Source: Candidatus Pantoea formicae (GTDB lineage Bacteria > Pseudomonadota > Gammaproteobacteria > Enterobacterales > Enterobacteriaceae). Taken from it: a stretch of 64,000 bases of DNA. The stretch lies in assembly GCF_011752625.1 (NCBI RefSeq), contig NZ_VWXD01000007.1, positions 186,001 to 250,000 on the forward strand, given 5' to 3'. The translations under genes and the position numbers were made by a program. Of this stretch, positions 27,177-35,329 are shown piece after piece. Each line of letters starts with the position of its first letter. The stretch's first letter is position 1. Below the pieces are notes generated by a model. It searched no databases. It was given only the letters and a program-made list of their open reading frames with translations, and was not told the origin of the DNA.

Positions 27177-28115
27177 TTATTTCAACGGCGGCATTGCCGC
27201 CAAGGGAATAATCGCACCGCGGTGCTGGATCACCGTGCTGGCCGTCAGGTGGCCGCGTGCGGCAGCATCTTCTGCACTGCCACCGGCCAAACGCACAGCC
27301 AGATAGCCAGCGCTGAACGAATCGCCTGCGGCTGTGGTATCAATCACTTTCTCTTTCGATAGTTTAATCGCCGCGACTTCACGCAGTGGCTCATCGCCAA
27401 TCGCCACTAAACAGGAGTCTGCGCCGCGCTTGATGGCAATCTCCTGCACGCCGGCTTCACGGGTGCGTGCAATGACGGCTTCCAGTGGCTGTTCGCCCCA
27501 CAACAGATGTTCGTCATCCAGCGTCAGGAATGCCATGTCGGTGTGACGCAGCATCTCGGCATAGGCCTGCTGTGCACTGGCTTTGTCAGCCCACAGGCGC
27601 GGACGATAATTGTTGTCGAAAATCACTTTTCCGCCGTTTTGACGACAGGCACTGAGCAGCGCCATCAGCTTCTCGCGGCTGGCAGTCGGCAGGATCGCCA
27701 GGCTGATGCCGCTCAGATAGAGATAATCGTGCTGAGCCAGCTGTGCGCAAATCGCATCGGATTCCGGGCTGTCTAGCCAGAAACGTGCCGCAGCGTCATT
27801 ACGCCAGTACCAGAACGTACGCTCGCCGTGATCGTCAGTTTCAATGAAGTACAGGCCAGGCATCTTATTATCGAGTCGCTGAATCAGCTGGGTTTGCACC
27901 TGCTCCTGCTGCCAGGCGGCGATCATCTGGTCACTGAAGCTGTCGGTGCCCAGTGCGGTGACATAGTTTACCTGGAGCTGCTGGCTATCTGACTGACGCG
28001 CCAGATAGACCGCGGTGTTCAGCGTATCACCGCCAAACCCGCGTTTAATGTTCTCGCCTTTTTCGGACAACTCAATCATGCATTCGCCAATAATGGCGAT
28101 GTTCTTCTGCGTCAT
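27177..28115 (-). CDS. kdgK: 2-keto-3-deoxygluconokinase KdgK
   Basis: This 312-aa PfkB/ribokinase-family enzyme phosphorylates 2-keto-3-deoxygluconate (KDG) to KDPG, the entry of pectin/hexuronate breakdown into the Entner-Doudoroff route. It has Gly-Gly-Asp-Thr-Leu-Asn near the N-terminus and the PfkB signature Asp-Thr-Thr-Ala-Ala-Gly-Asp-Ser-Phe with the catalytic Asp. The start at 28115 (Met-Thr-Gln-Lys-Asn) matches E. coli KdgK; the frame extends 20 codons upstream without similarity. A KdgR-like operator lies about 70 bp upstream. Confidence 0.95.
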   Translation of the reverse strand: MTQKNIAIIGECMIELSEKGENIKRGFGGDTLNTAVYLARQSDSQQLQVNYVTALGTDSFSDQMIAAWQQEQVQTQLIQRLDNKMPGLYFIETDDHGERTFWYWRNDAAARFWLDSPESDAICAQLAQHDYLYLSGISLAILPTASREKLMALLSACRQNGGKVIFDNNYRPRLWADKASAQQAYAEMLRHTDMAFLTLDDEHLLWGEQPLEAVIARTREAGVQEIAIKRGADSCLVAIGDEPLREVAAIKLSKEKVIDTTAAGDSFSAGYLAVRLAGGSAEDAAARGHLTASTVIQHRGAIIPLAAMPPLK

Positions 28116-28180
28116 GGTTTTCGGCCTGTAGTGAATTCTGCCCACGAGTCTCGCGTCTGGTATGGCAGCTGTCAATGATT

Positions 28181-28199
28181 TTCAAAACGATGTTTTAAT
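28181..28199 (-). promoter_or_regulatory. Putative KdgR operator of kdgK
   Basis: The dyad AAAAC-GAT-GTTTT (28184-28196) with AT-rich flanks resembles the KdgR box (core GAAAC-nnn-GTTTC). It is 66-84 bp upstream of the kdgK ATG. KdgR represses kdgK in enterobacteria, so the site fits. The match is by eye. Confidence 0.55.
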
Positions 28200-28321
28200 T
28201 TAGCTTAAGGGGCTGATTGGCCGCGTCAATGACGATTTAACGGACAAAGCGCCGTCTGTTTTGCCGATTAAGCCTGAAACGCGCTGATACACTCAACTGC
28301 TCGTGTGGCTGCTGAGACCAA

Positions 28322-28348
28322 TAAAGTTATCCCGTTGATAGCCGATAC
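28322..28348 (+). promoter_or_regulatory. Sigma-28 (FliA) promoter of pdeH
   Basis: TAAAGTTA (28322-28329), an 11-nt spacer, and GCCGATAC (28341-28348) give a near-perfect match to the flagellar class 3 consensus TAAAGTTT-N11-GCCGATAA. It lies 51 bp before the pdeH ATG. E. coli yhjH/pdeH is a FliA-dependent gene. Confidence 0.93.
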
Positions 28349-28399
28349 TTGCCGCTGGGATGTTATTTGCAGGCACCCACCACCAACCAGGAAAAAACC

Positions 28400-29173
28400 A
28401 TGGTGATGAATAATTTAAGTCATCGGCTGCCTTTTTCAATTGAACTGGAGCAACAACAGGAAACGCGTCTCTTCTGGCAGCAGTGCCAACGATTCTATAC
28501 TTTCCAGCCGATCTACCAGGTCTCCGGCCATTTACTGGCTATTGAATTACTGACTGCGGTGACCCACCCATCCGCACCAGAAAAAAGGTTGTCGCCCGAA
28601 ACCTATTTTGACGCGCTGAATATCGCGCAGCGCCTCGACGTCGTCGAAGAGCAGCTTGAGCTGCTTTTACAATGGTCGCATTTCTTTACTCAGCGTCAGC
28701 TGGTGGCCTCGGTCAATATTGATGGCCCTACGCTTATGGCGATACAGCAGCATGCGCAAATCCGTCAGCTCATCACCCGGCTACCTTGGGTGCGCTTCGA
28801 ACTGACGGAACATCATGCGCTGCCGCAAGAAGAGATGGTAGCGAAGATGCCAGAATTGGGTCCGCTGTGGCTGGATGATTTTGGATCTGGCATGGCCAAC
28901 TTCTCGGCGCTGACTGAACTACGCTACGACTATATTAAGCTGTCACGCGAGCTGTTTATGCTGCTGCGTTCCACTGATGAAGGCCGTTCACTGTTTTCCA
29001 TGCTACTGGCCTTGATTAACCGTTATTGCAACGGCGTGATCGTGGAAGGTGTGGAAACCGAAGAAGAGTGGCAGCAGGTGCGTAACTCACCCGCGATGGC
29101 CGCACAAGGCTATTTCTTCTCTCGTCCAGTGCCCTTCAGTGAGTTGGAATCCATGGCGCTTGAGCTTCCCTGA
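28400..29173 (+). CDS. pdeH: c-di-GMP phosphodiesterase PdeH (YhjH)
   Basis: This 257-aa stand-alone EAL-domain protein (E. coli 255 aa) is the main c-di-GMP hydrolase that keeps YcgR from braking flagella. The signature reads Glu-Leu-Leu instead of Glu-Ala-Leu, as in the active E. coli enzyme. Asn-Ile-Asp, Glu-Leu-Thr-Glu, Leu-Asp-Asp-Phe-Gly-Ser-Gly, a Lys in Tyr-Ile-Lys-Leu and Val-Glu-Gly-Val-Glu-Thr are present. The ATG at 28400 follows a GGA site; a second ATG lies two codons later. The upstream sigma-28 promoter places it in the flagellar regulon. Confidence 0.94.
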   Translation: MVMNNLSHRLPFSIELEQQQETRLFWQQCQRFYTFQPIYQVSGHLLAIELLTAVTHPSAPEKRLSPETYFDALNIAQRLDVVEEQLELLLQWSHFFTQRQLVASVNIDGPTLMAIQQHAQIRQLITRLPWVRFELTEHHALPQEEMVAKMPELGPLWLDDFGSGMANFSALTELRYDYIKLSRELFMLLRSTDEGRSLFSMLLALINRYCNGVIVEGVETEEEWQQVRNSPAMAAQGYFFSRPVPFSELESMALELP

Positions 29174-29185
29174 TCCCGTTCCCCT

Positions 29186-29213
29186 ACGTCTCGACTACAG
29201 TTAATTGAGACGT
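29186..29213. repeat. Short inverted repeat between pdeH and yhjG
   Basis: ACGTCTC (29186-29192) and GAGACGT (29207-29213) form a 7-bp dyad with a 14-nt loop, just before the yhjG ribosome site. There is no T-tract. It could be an operator or an mRNA hairpin. Confidence 0.35.
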
Positions 29214-29235
29214 GGAAGGGCAAGGAGGAAGCATA

Positions 29236-31296
29236 ATGTCACGTACAGGAAAAATCCTGAGCTGGGTTATCGGGATTTTCGTATTACTGATTGTGGTGGT
29301 CGTGGTGATTATCGCCACCTTTGACTGGAACCGCCTGAAACCTACGATCAACCAAAAAGTCTCAACTGAACTGAATCGTCCTTTCGCTATTCGCGGCGAT
29401 CTCGGTGTGGCATGGGTGCGTAACCGTGAAGAGCCCGGTTGGCGCAGTTGGGTGCCGTGGCCCCAAGTACATGCCGACGACGTCATGCTCGGTAATCCAC
29501 CTACGATTCCTGATGTCACTATGGTGCATTTGCAGCGCGTTGAAGCCACAATTGCGCCGTTGGCTTTGCTGCATAAACAGGTTTATCTGCCCTGGATTAA
29601 GCTGCAATTGCCGGATGCACGCTTGGTGCAAACTGCTGACAAAAAGAACAACTGGACCTTTAATCTCGCCAGCAGTGAAAACAGCGATCCCAATGCGCCA
29701 CCTTCCGCCTGGTCCTTCCGCCTCGACAACATCCTGTTCGACAAGGGGGAAGTGCGTTACCGCGATGCCATCAACAAGGCCGATGTGACGGTCACGATTA
29801 ACCCACTGGGCAAACCTGTTCCTTACGCGCAAGTCGCTGGCGGCAATGACCAGCAGAAAGGTGCGTGCGATTTCGTGTTTGGCTGGCAGGCCGATGGAAC
29901 TTACAACAATCAAAAACTGGAAGGTGACGGTAAGATTGGCGGCATGCTCTCGTTGCGCAGTAAAACCACGCCATTCCCACTGCAGGTGGATGTGCGCAAC
30001 GGCACCACACGCGTACGCGTGGACGGCACCTTGCAGGATCCACTCAACCTCGGTGGTTTGGATGTGCGCCTGCGTTTTTCTGGCGATACGCTGGCTAATC
30101 TTTATGGCTTAACAGGCGTGTTGTTGCCAGATACGCCGCCGTATGAAACGGATGGTCATCTGATTGCCCGCTTCAATGATGCCAAAGGGCCACTGTTCCA
30201 ATATGAGAAATTCAATGGGCATATCGGTGACAGTGATATTCATGGCTCGCTGACATATCGTCAGGCAAAACCGCGACCCAGCCTGACCGGTGAATTAAGT
30301 TCGAACCAGCTGCGTATGGCGGACTTGGGTCCGTTGATTGGGGTGAATTCCGGCAAAGGCAGTGAAAAGACGGAGAAGGCCAAAGCACAACGTGGTGAAG
30401 CCTCAACGCAGCCTGCGGACCGCGTGTTACCGCATGACAAGTTCGACACCAAAAGCTGGGATGTGATGGATGCGGATGTGAAGTTTAGCGGCAAGCGTAT
30501 TGAGCACAGCAGTAAGTTACCGCTCAGCGATCTCTATACCCATCTGCAATTGAAAAATGGCGATCTGCTGTTAGATCCGCTGCGCTTCGGCATGGCCGGT
30601 GGCAGCATCAACTCCACCATTCATCTGGAGGGTGATAAGAGCCCGATGCGCGGTCGTGCCGACCTGCATGCACGTAAGCTACAGCTGCGTCAGCTGTTCC
30701 CTGATGTCACGGCCATGCAGCGTAGCCTGGGACAGTTGAATGGGGATGCCAGTCTCAGCGGCACCGGCAACTCGGTCGCCGACTTGCTCGGCACCAGCAA
30801 TGGTGAGCTGAAACTGTTGATGAACGATGGCTTGATCAGCCGCAGCTTGATGGAAATTGCCGGACTGAACGTCGGTAATTATGTGGTCGGTAAGCTGTTT
30901 GGTGATGATGAGGTACGCATCAACTGTGCGGCCACCGATCTCAACATTCGTCAGGGATTGGCCACGCCAAAAGTGTTCGTGTTTGATACCGAGAACGCGG
31001 TGATTAACGTCACCGGCAGCGCCAACTTTGCTAACGAACGACTGGATTTGTCGATTAACCCGGAGAGTAAAGGCATTCGCATCATCACGCTGCGTTCACC
31101 GCTCTATGTGCGCGGCACGTTCAAAAATCCGGATGCGGGCGTGAAAGCAGGGCCGCTAATTGCACGCGGTGCAGCGGCCGTCGCCTTGGGTGCCGTTGTG
31201 GCACCGGCCGCAGCGCTGTTGGCCCTGATTTCACCCAGTGATACCGATGCCAATCAGTGCAGCAACGTGCTACAGCAGATGAAAAGTAAGAAGTGA
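29236..31296 (+). CDS. yhjG: AsmA-family protein YhjG
   Basis: The 686-aa length is identical to E. coli YhjG. One N-terminal membrane helix (about residues 8-30) is followed by a long periplasmic AsmA-type beta-rich region with the C-terminal AsmA domain. AsmA-like proteins are thought to bridge the periplasm and help move phospholipids to the outer membrane. The role of YhjG itself is not firmly set. A strong AAGGAGG site (29222-29228) fixes the ATG at 29236. The stop abuts the ppiC stop on the other strand with no gap. Confidence 0.92.
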   Translation: MSRTGKILSWVIGIFVLLIVVVVVIIATFDWNRLKPTINQKVSTELNRPFAIRGDLGVAWVRNREEPGWRSWVPWPQVHADDVMLGNPPTIPDVTMVHLQRVEATIAPLALLHKQVYLPWIKLQLPDARLVQTADKKNNWTFNLASSENSDPNAPPSAWSFRLDNILFDKGEVRYRDAINKADVTVTINPLGKPVPYAQVAGGNDQQKGACDFVFGWQADGTYNNQKLEGDGKIGGMLSLRSKTTPFPLQVDVRNGTTRVRVDGTLQDPLNLGGLDVRLRFSGDTLANLYGLTGVLLPDTPPYETDGHLIARFNDAKGPLFQYEKFNGHIGDSDIHGSLTYRQAKPRPSLTGELSSNQLRMADLGPLIGVNSGKGSEKTEKAKAQRGEASTQPADRVLPHDKFDTKSWDVMDADVKFSGKRIEHSSKLPLSDLYTHLQLKNGDLLLDPLRFGMAGGSINSTIHLEGDKSPMRGRADLHARKLQLRQLFPDVTAMQRSLGQLNGDASLSGTGNSVADLLGTSNGELKLLMNDGLISRSLMEIAGLNVGNYVVGKLFGDDEVRINCAATDLNIRQGLATPKVFVFDTENAVINVTGSANFANERLDLSINPESKGIRIITLRSPLYVRGTFKNPDAGVKAGPLIARGAAAVALGAVVAPAAALLALISPSDTDANQCSNVLQQMKSKK

Positions 31297-31578
31297 TCAG
31301 TTACGCCACAGCACTTTGATGATGTGGTAACCAAAGGCGGTTTTCACCGGTCCGTAAGGTTGCAGTAGCGGGCAGGAGAAAACCGCCTTATCAAAGGCGG
31401 GTACCATTTGGCCCTTACGAAACTCACCCAGATCGCCACCGTTGCGGCCCGAGGGGCAAGTGGAGTGTTTTTTCGCCAGTTGCTGGAAGTTTGCGCCCTT
31501 TTCCAGTTGGGCCAGCAGGGATTTGGCCTGTGCCTCATCCTTGACGAGGATGTGTAAAGCCGCCGCGGTTTTCGCCAT
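31297..31578 (-). CDS. ppiC: Peptidyl-prolyl cis-trans isomerase C (parvulin)
   Basis: This 93-aa single-domain parvulin is nearly identical to E. coli PpiC, with the family signatures Gly-Gly-Asp-Leu-Gly-Glu-Phe and the C-terminal Phe-Gly-Tyr-His-Ile-Ile-Lys. It is a cytoplasmic protein-folding helper. It is divergent from rep with a 90-bp spacer. In E. coli the other side is ilvC; here it is yhjG. Confidence 0.97.
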   Translation of the reverse strand: MAKTAAALHILVKDEAQAKSLLAQLEKGANFQQLAKKHSTCPSGRNGGDLGEFRKGQMVPAFDKAVFSCPLLQPYGPVKTAFGYHIIKVLWRN

Positions 31579-31668
31579 GATGGTGTCTCGAGATGTATGT
31601 ATAATGTGCGGCGCATTATAGCTTAATGCTTTCCCCGTTCTTCTGATTTAACTGAGTGAAATTCCGTT

Positions 31669-33690
31669 ATGCGTTTAAACCCCGGCCAACAACGTGCTGT
31701 CGAATTTGTCACCGGTCCCTGTCTGGTGCTGGCCGGTGCGGGCTCCGGTAAAACTCGTGTTATCACCAATAAAATCGCCCACCTGATCCGCGAGTGCGGC
31801 TATCAGGCGCGCCATATCGCTGCAGTGACCTTCACCAACAAAGCCTCACGTGAGATGAAAGAGCGTGTGGCGCAGACGTTAGGGCGCAAAGAGGCGCGTG
31901 GCCTGATGATTTCTACCTTCCACACGCTGGGGCTGGAGATCATTAAACGCGAATACAAAGCGCTGGGGATGAAAGCGAGTTTCTCACTGTTTGACGATCA
32001 GGATCAGCTGGCGCTGCTTAAAGACCTGACAAAACAGTGGTTGGAAGAGGATAAGACGCTGCTGCAGCAGCTGATCTCCACCATCTCAAACTGGAAAAAT
32101 GATCTGGTTGATCCGCAGGGCGCGGCCGGGCTGGCGAAATCGCAACGCGACCAGATCTTCGCTCACTGTTATCAACTGTATGATCAGCATCTAAAATCCT
32201 GCAACGTGCTGGATTTCGACGACTTAATTGCATTGCCCACGCTGTTGTTGCAGCGCAATCAGGAAGTCCGTGAACGCTGGCAGCAACGCATTCGCTACTT
32301 GCTGGTGGATGAATACCAGGATACCAACACCAGCCAATATGAGCTGGTGAAACTGCTGGTGGGTAGCCGAGCACGTTTTACCGTGGTGGGAGATGACGAC
32401 CAGTCGATCTACTCATGGCGTGGTGCGCGTCCACAAAACCTCGTGCTGCTGAAAGAGGATTTTCCGGCACTGGAAGTGGTGAAGCTGGAGCAGAATTACC
32501 GCTCAACGCAGCGCATTCTCAAGTCCGCCAATATTCTGATCGCCAATAATCCGCATGTGTTTGAGAAGCGCCTTTTTTCCGAACTGGGTGAAGGCAGTGA
32601 GTTGAAGGTGCTGAGTGCTAACAACGAGGACCATGAGGCCGAGCGTGTGGCGGGCGAACTGATTGCCCATCACTTCATCAACAAAACGGCCTATAAAGAT
32701 TATGCGATTCTCTATCGCGGTAACCATCAGTCGCGCGTGTTTGAAAAGCAGTTGATGCAGAACCGTATTCCGTATCGCATTTCTGGCGGCACCTCATTCT
32801 TCTCGCGCCCAGAGATCAAAGATCTTCTCGCTTATCTGCGCGTACTGACCAACCAGGAAGATGACAGTGCTTTCCTGCGCATCGTCAATACACCACGCCG
32901 TGAGATTGGCCCAGCCACGCTGCAAAAGCTGGGTGAATGGGCGACATTGCGTAATAAAAGTTTGTATCACGCCAGTTTTGATATGGGGCTGGAGCAAACG
33001 CTGAGTGGTCGCGGTTTGGAGCATCTGCAACGTTTCACCCACTGGCTGAATGAGATTGTTCAACTCACCGAACGTGAGCCGGTCAATGCCGTGCGTGACC
33101 TGATTCGCGGTGTCGATTACGAAAGCTGGTTATTCGAGACGTCACCCAGCCCTAAAGCCGCTGAAATGCGCATGAAGAACGTCAACACGCTATTCCAGTG
33201 GATGACGGAAATGCTGGAAGGTGACGAATTGAACGAGCCAATGACGTTGGCGCAGGTGGTGACGCGCTTTACGTTGCGCGACATGATGGAACGCGGCGAG
33301 AGTGACGATGATAGCGACCAGGTACAGCTGATGACGCTGCATGCGTCGAAAGGGCTAGAGTTTCCGTATGTCTATCTGGTCGGTATGGAAGAGGGGTTGC
33401 TCCCTCATCAAAGCAGTATCGACGAGAACAATATCGAAGAGGAACGTCGCCTGGCATATGTCGGCATTACCCGTGCGCAGAAAGAGCTGACGTTTACCTT
33501 ATGCCGTGAACGCCGTCAGTATGGCGAACTGGTACGCCCGGAACCCAGCCGTTTTCTGCTGGAGTTGCCACAGGATGATGTGGTGTGGGAGCGCGAGAAA
33601 AAGGTGATCAGTGCCGAGGAGCGGGTGAAAACCGGTCAGACGCGCGTCGCCGGTTTACGCGCGATGCTGGAGAATGCGAAGAAGGGGTAA
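31669..33690 (+). CDS. rep: ATP-dependent DNA helicase Rep
   Basis: The protein has 673 aa, exactly the E. coli length. This SF1A 3'-5' helicase works at the replication fork with DnaB, removing protein roadblocks. Motifs in order: Q-motif region (Asn-Pro-Gly-Gln), Walker A Ala-Gly-Ala-Gly-Ser-Gly-Lys-Thr, Asp-Glu-Tyr-Gln-Asp-Thr (motif II), Gly-Asp-Asp-Asp-Gln-Ser-Ile-Tyr-Ser-Trp-Arg-Gly (III), Gln-Asn-Tyr-Arg-Ser (IV), Thr-Leu-His-Ala-Ser-Lys-Gly-Leu-Glu (V), and Tyr-Val-Gly-Ile-Thr-Arg (VI). Its paralogue UvrD lies at 61736. Confidence 0.98.
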   Translation: MRLNPGQQRAVEFVTGPCLVLAGAGSGKTRVITNKIAHLIRECGYQARHIAAVTFTNKASREMKERVAQTLGRKEARGLMISTFHTLGLEIIKREYKALGMKASFSLFDDQDQLALLKDLTKQWLEEDKTLLQQLISTISNWKNDLVDPQGAAGLAKSQRDQIFAHCYQLYDQHLKSCNVLDFDDLIALPTLLLQRNQEVRERWQQRIRYLLVDEYQDTNTSQYELVKLLVGSRARFTVVGDDDQSIYSWRGARPQNLVLLKEDFPALEVVKLEQNYRSTQRILKSANILIANNPHVFEKRLFSELGEGSELKVLSANNEDHEAERVAGELIAHHFINKTAYKDYAILYRGNHQSRVFEKQLMQNRIPYRISGGTSFFSRPEIKDLLAYLRVLTNQEDDSAFLRIVNTPRREIGPATLQKLGEWATLRNKSLYHASFDMGLEQTLSGRGLEHLQRFTHWLNEIVQLTEREPVNAVRDLIRGVDYESWLFETSPSPKAAEMRMKNVNTLFQWMTEMLEGDELNEPMTLAQVVTRFTLRDMMERGESDDDSDQVQLMTLHASKGLEFPYVYLVGMEEGLLPHQSSIDENNIEEERRLAYVGITRAQKELTFTLCRERRQYGELVRPEPSRFLLELPQDDVVWEREKKVISAEERVKTGQTRVAGLRAMLENAKKG

Positions 33691-33757
33691 ATTCCCTGCC
33701 GTTCATTCAGGCCAGCCCTCAGGCGAGAACCGTCGCGAGCGTAGCGGAGGCAAGGCG

Positions 33758-33805
33758 AAAAGTTCCCGGCAAAAGGCCGTAAATGAGCATTTGACGGGAG
33801 CTTTT
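33758..33805. terminator. Inverted repeat between convergent rep and gppA, possible two-way terminator
   Basis: AAAAGTTCCCG (33758-33768) pairs with CGGGAGCTTTT (33795-33805) through one G-U step, across a 26-nt loop. T-runs flank the stem on both strands. The loop is large, so strength is uncertain. The left flank (33733-33757) is a GC-rich stretch similar in style to other intergenic repeats. Confidence 0.45.
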
Positions 33806-33837
33806 CAACGCAGCATCAGCAAGCGCAGCAGGTTCGA

Positions 33838-35322
33838 TCAAGAAATAGTCAGTAGCCAGTGTACGTATGACTGGTAATGACTTTCCTGCTCCAGCAGCTC
33901 GGCACGCAGCGGATGCGCGTCTAGCCAACCGGCAGGCAGTGTCAGATGCAGCGCATCATCATCCGCCTGTAAACGGACCGCAGGTAGCGTGTCATCACGA
34001 CGGCGGCTAGAGAAGATCAGCGCCAGACGCAGTAAACGGCTAAGGCGCTCCGCCATGCGTGGCGGGACGGCATTCTGCTGTGTCAGTAGAGCCAGGTCGA
34101 TACTGCCGCTTTGGTTTTGCAGCAAGCAAGCCAGCATTTTTTTCTGTGCGGGGGTAAAACCAGGAAGATCGAGATGGCGAATCAAGTAAGCGGCGTGCTG
34201 AGGGGCCTGACGGAAATCGACGCTGAGGCCAATTTCGTGGATCGAACAGGCGCTGAGCAGCAGATCGCGACATCGGTTATCCAGCTTCCAGACGCTGCTC
34301 ACCTGACGGAAAAAGCTCTCGGCTAGCTGACGCACTCGGCTCGCTTGTTCCACGTCGATGGAGAAGCGACGCTGCACGTTTTGCAATGTACGGCTGCGGA
34401 TATCACGATCGATAGGCAGGTGAAGCATGCCATACACCAAACCTTCGCGCAGTGCCCCACCGGCCAACGTCATACTGTCAATGCTGAGCTCTTGGAAGAT
34501 GGCGATGAGAATCGACAGCCCGCTTGGGAACACCAGCGCGCGCTCTAACGTCAATCCTTCAATCTCCAACTCTTCCAGCTTGCCGCACTGAATGGCGCGT
34601 TGTTTTAACTGCTGCAACTTACTCAGGGTGATGCGTTCATCCATGCCCTGCGCCACCATGATTTCCTGCAAAGCCTGCACCGTGCCGGAGGCTCCGACAC
34701 AAATCTGCCAGCCTTTTTCGCGCAGCGCAGCGGCGACGGGGCGAATCATCTCACGTGCCGCCAGTTCAGCTTGCTCGAAATTCTCTTTTGCCAGATGGCG
34801 ATCGCTAAAGAAACGCTCCAGCCAAGTGACACACCCCATCGATAAACTAAACAGCGTGGTGGCATGCGACCCTTCGCCCGTTACCAATTCGGTGCTGCCG
34901 CCGCCGATATCGACCACTAAACGCTGATCGGAACCCCCAGTGGTGTGAGCAACACCTTGATAAATCAAGCGTGCTTCTTCTTCACCGCTGATAACGTTCA
35001 CCGGGCAGCCCAGGATATCTTCAGCGCTGGTCAGAAAATCCTGCGCATTTTCAGCAATGCGCAGCGTGGCGGTTGCAACCACGCGGATTTGCTCAGGGGG
35101 AATGTCCTGCAATTGTTCAGAAAAGAGTTTCAGGCATTGCCAGCCGCGCTGCATCGCCTCTGTAGAGAGCTGATTGGCTTTGTCCAGGCCGGCAGCCAGA
35201 CGGACTTTGCGCTTTATTCGCGCAACGGTCTGAATACTGCCGGACACTTCGCGCACCACCAACATATGAAAGCTGTTAGAGCCTAAATCAATCGCAGCAT
35301 AAAGTGACGATGCGCTTAGCAT
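33838..35322 (-). CDS. gppA: Guanosine-5'-triphosphate,3'-diphosphate pyrophosphatase / exopolyphosphatase GppA
   Basis: This 494-aa protein has exactly the E. coli length. It converts pppGpp to ppGpp and hydrolyses long-chain polyphosphate. It belongs to the ASKHA phosphotransferase fold, with Ile-Asp-Leu-Gly-Ser-Asn-Ser-Phe at the N-terminus and Asp-Ile-Gly-Gly-Gly-Ser-Thr-Glu as phosphate loop 2, plus an HD-like C-terminal part. The start at 35322 (Met-Leu-Ser-Ala-Ser-Ser-Leu) is preferred over the frame's upstream extension, which overlaps rhlB by more than 100 bp. It follows rhlB by 7 bp, so they form an operon. Confidence 0.95.
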   Translation of the reverse strand: MLSASSLYAAIDLGSNSFHMLVVREVSGSIQTVARIKRKVRLAAGLDKANQLSTEAMQRGWQCLKLFSEQLQDIPPEQIRVVATATLRIAENAQDFLTSAEDILGCPVNVISGEEEARLIYQGVAHTTGGSDQRLVVDIGGGSTELVTGEGSHATTLFSLSMGCVTWLERFFSDRHLAKENFEQAELAAREMIRPVAAALREKGWQICVGASGTVQALQEIMVAQGMDERITLSKLQQLKQRAIQCGKLEELEIEGLTLERALVFPSGLSILIAIFQELSIDSMTLAGGALREGLVYGMLHLPIDRDIRSRTLQNVQRRFSIDVEQASRVRQLAESFFRQVSSVWKLDNRCRDLLLSACSIHEIGLSVDFRQAPQHAAYLIRHLDLPGFTPAQKKMLACLLQNQSGSIDLALLTQQNAVPPRMAERLSRLLRLALIFSSRRRDDTLPAVRLQADDDALHLTLPAGWLDAHPLRAELLEQESHYQSYVHWLLTIS

Positions 35323-35329
35323 GGTGTGC

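Noticed and set aside
26958..27362. 134-residue forward frame running from the intergenic region into kdgK
   Set aside because: Half of it is antisense to kdgK, and the composition changes at the kdgK border; no ribosome site was found.
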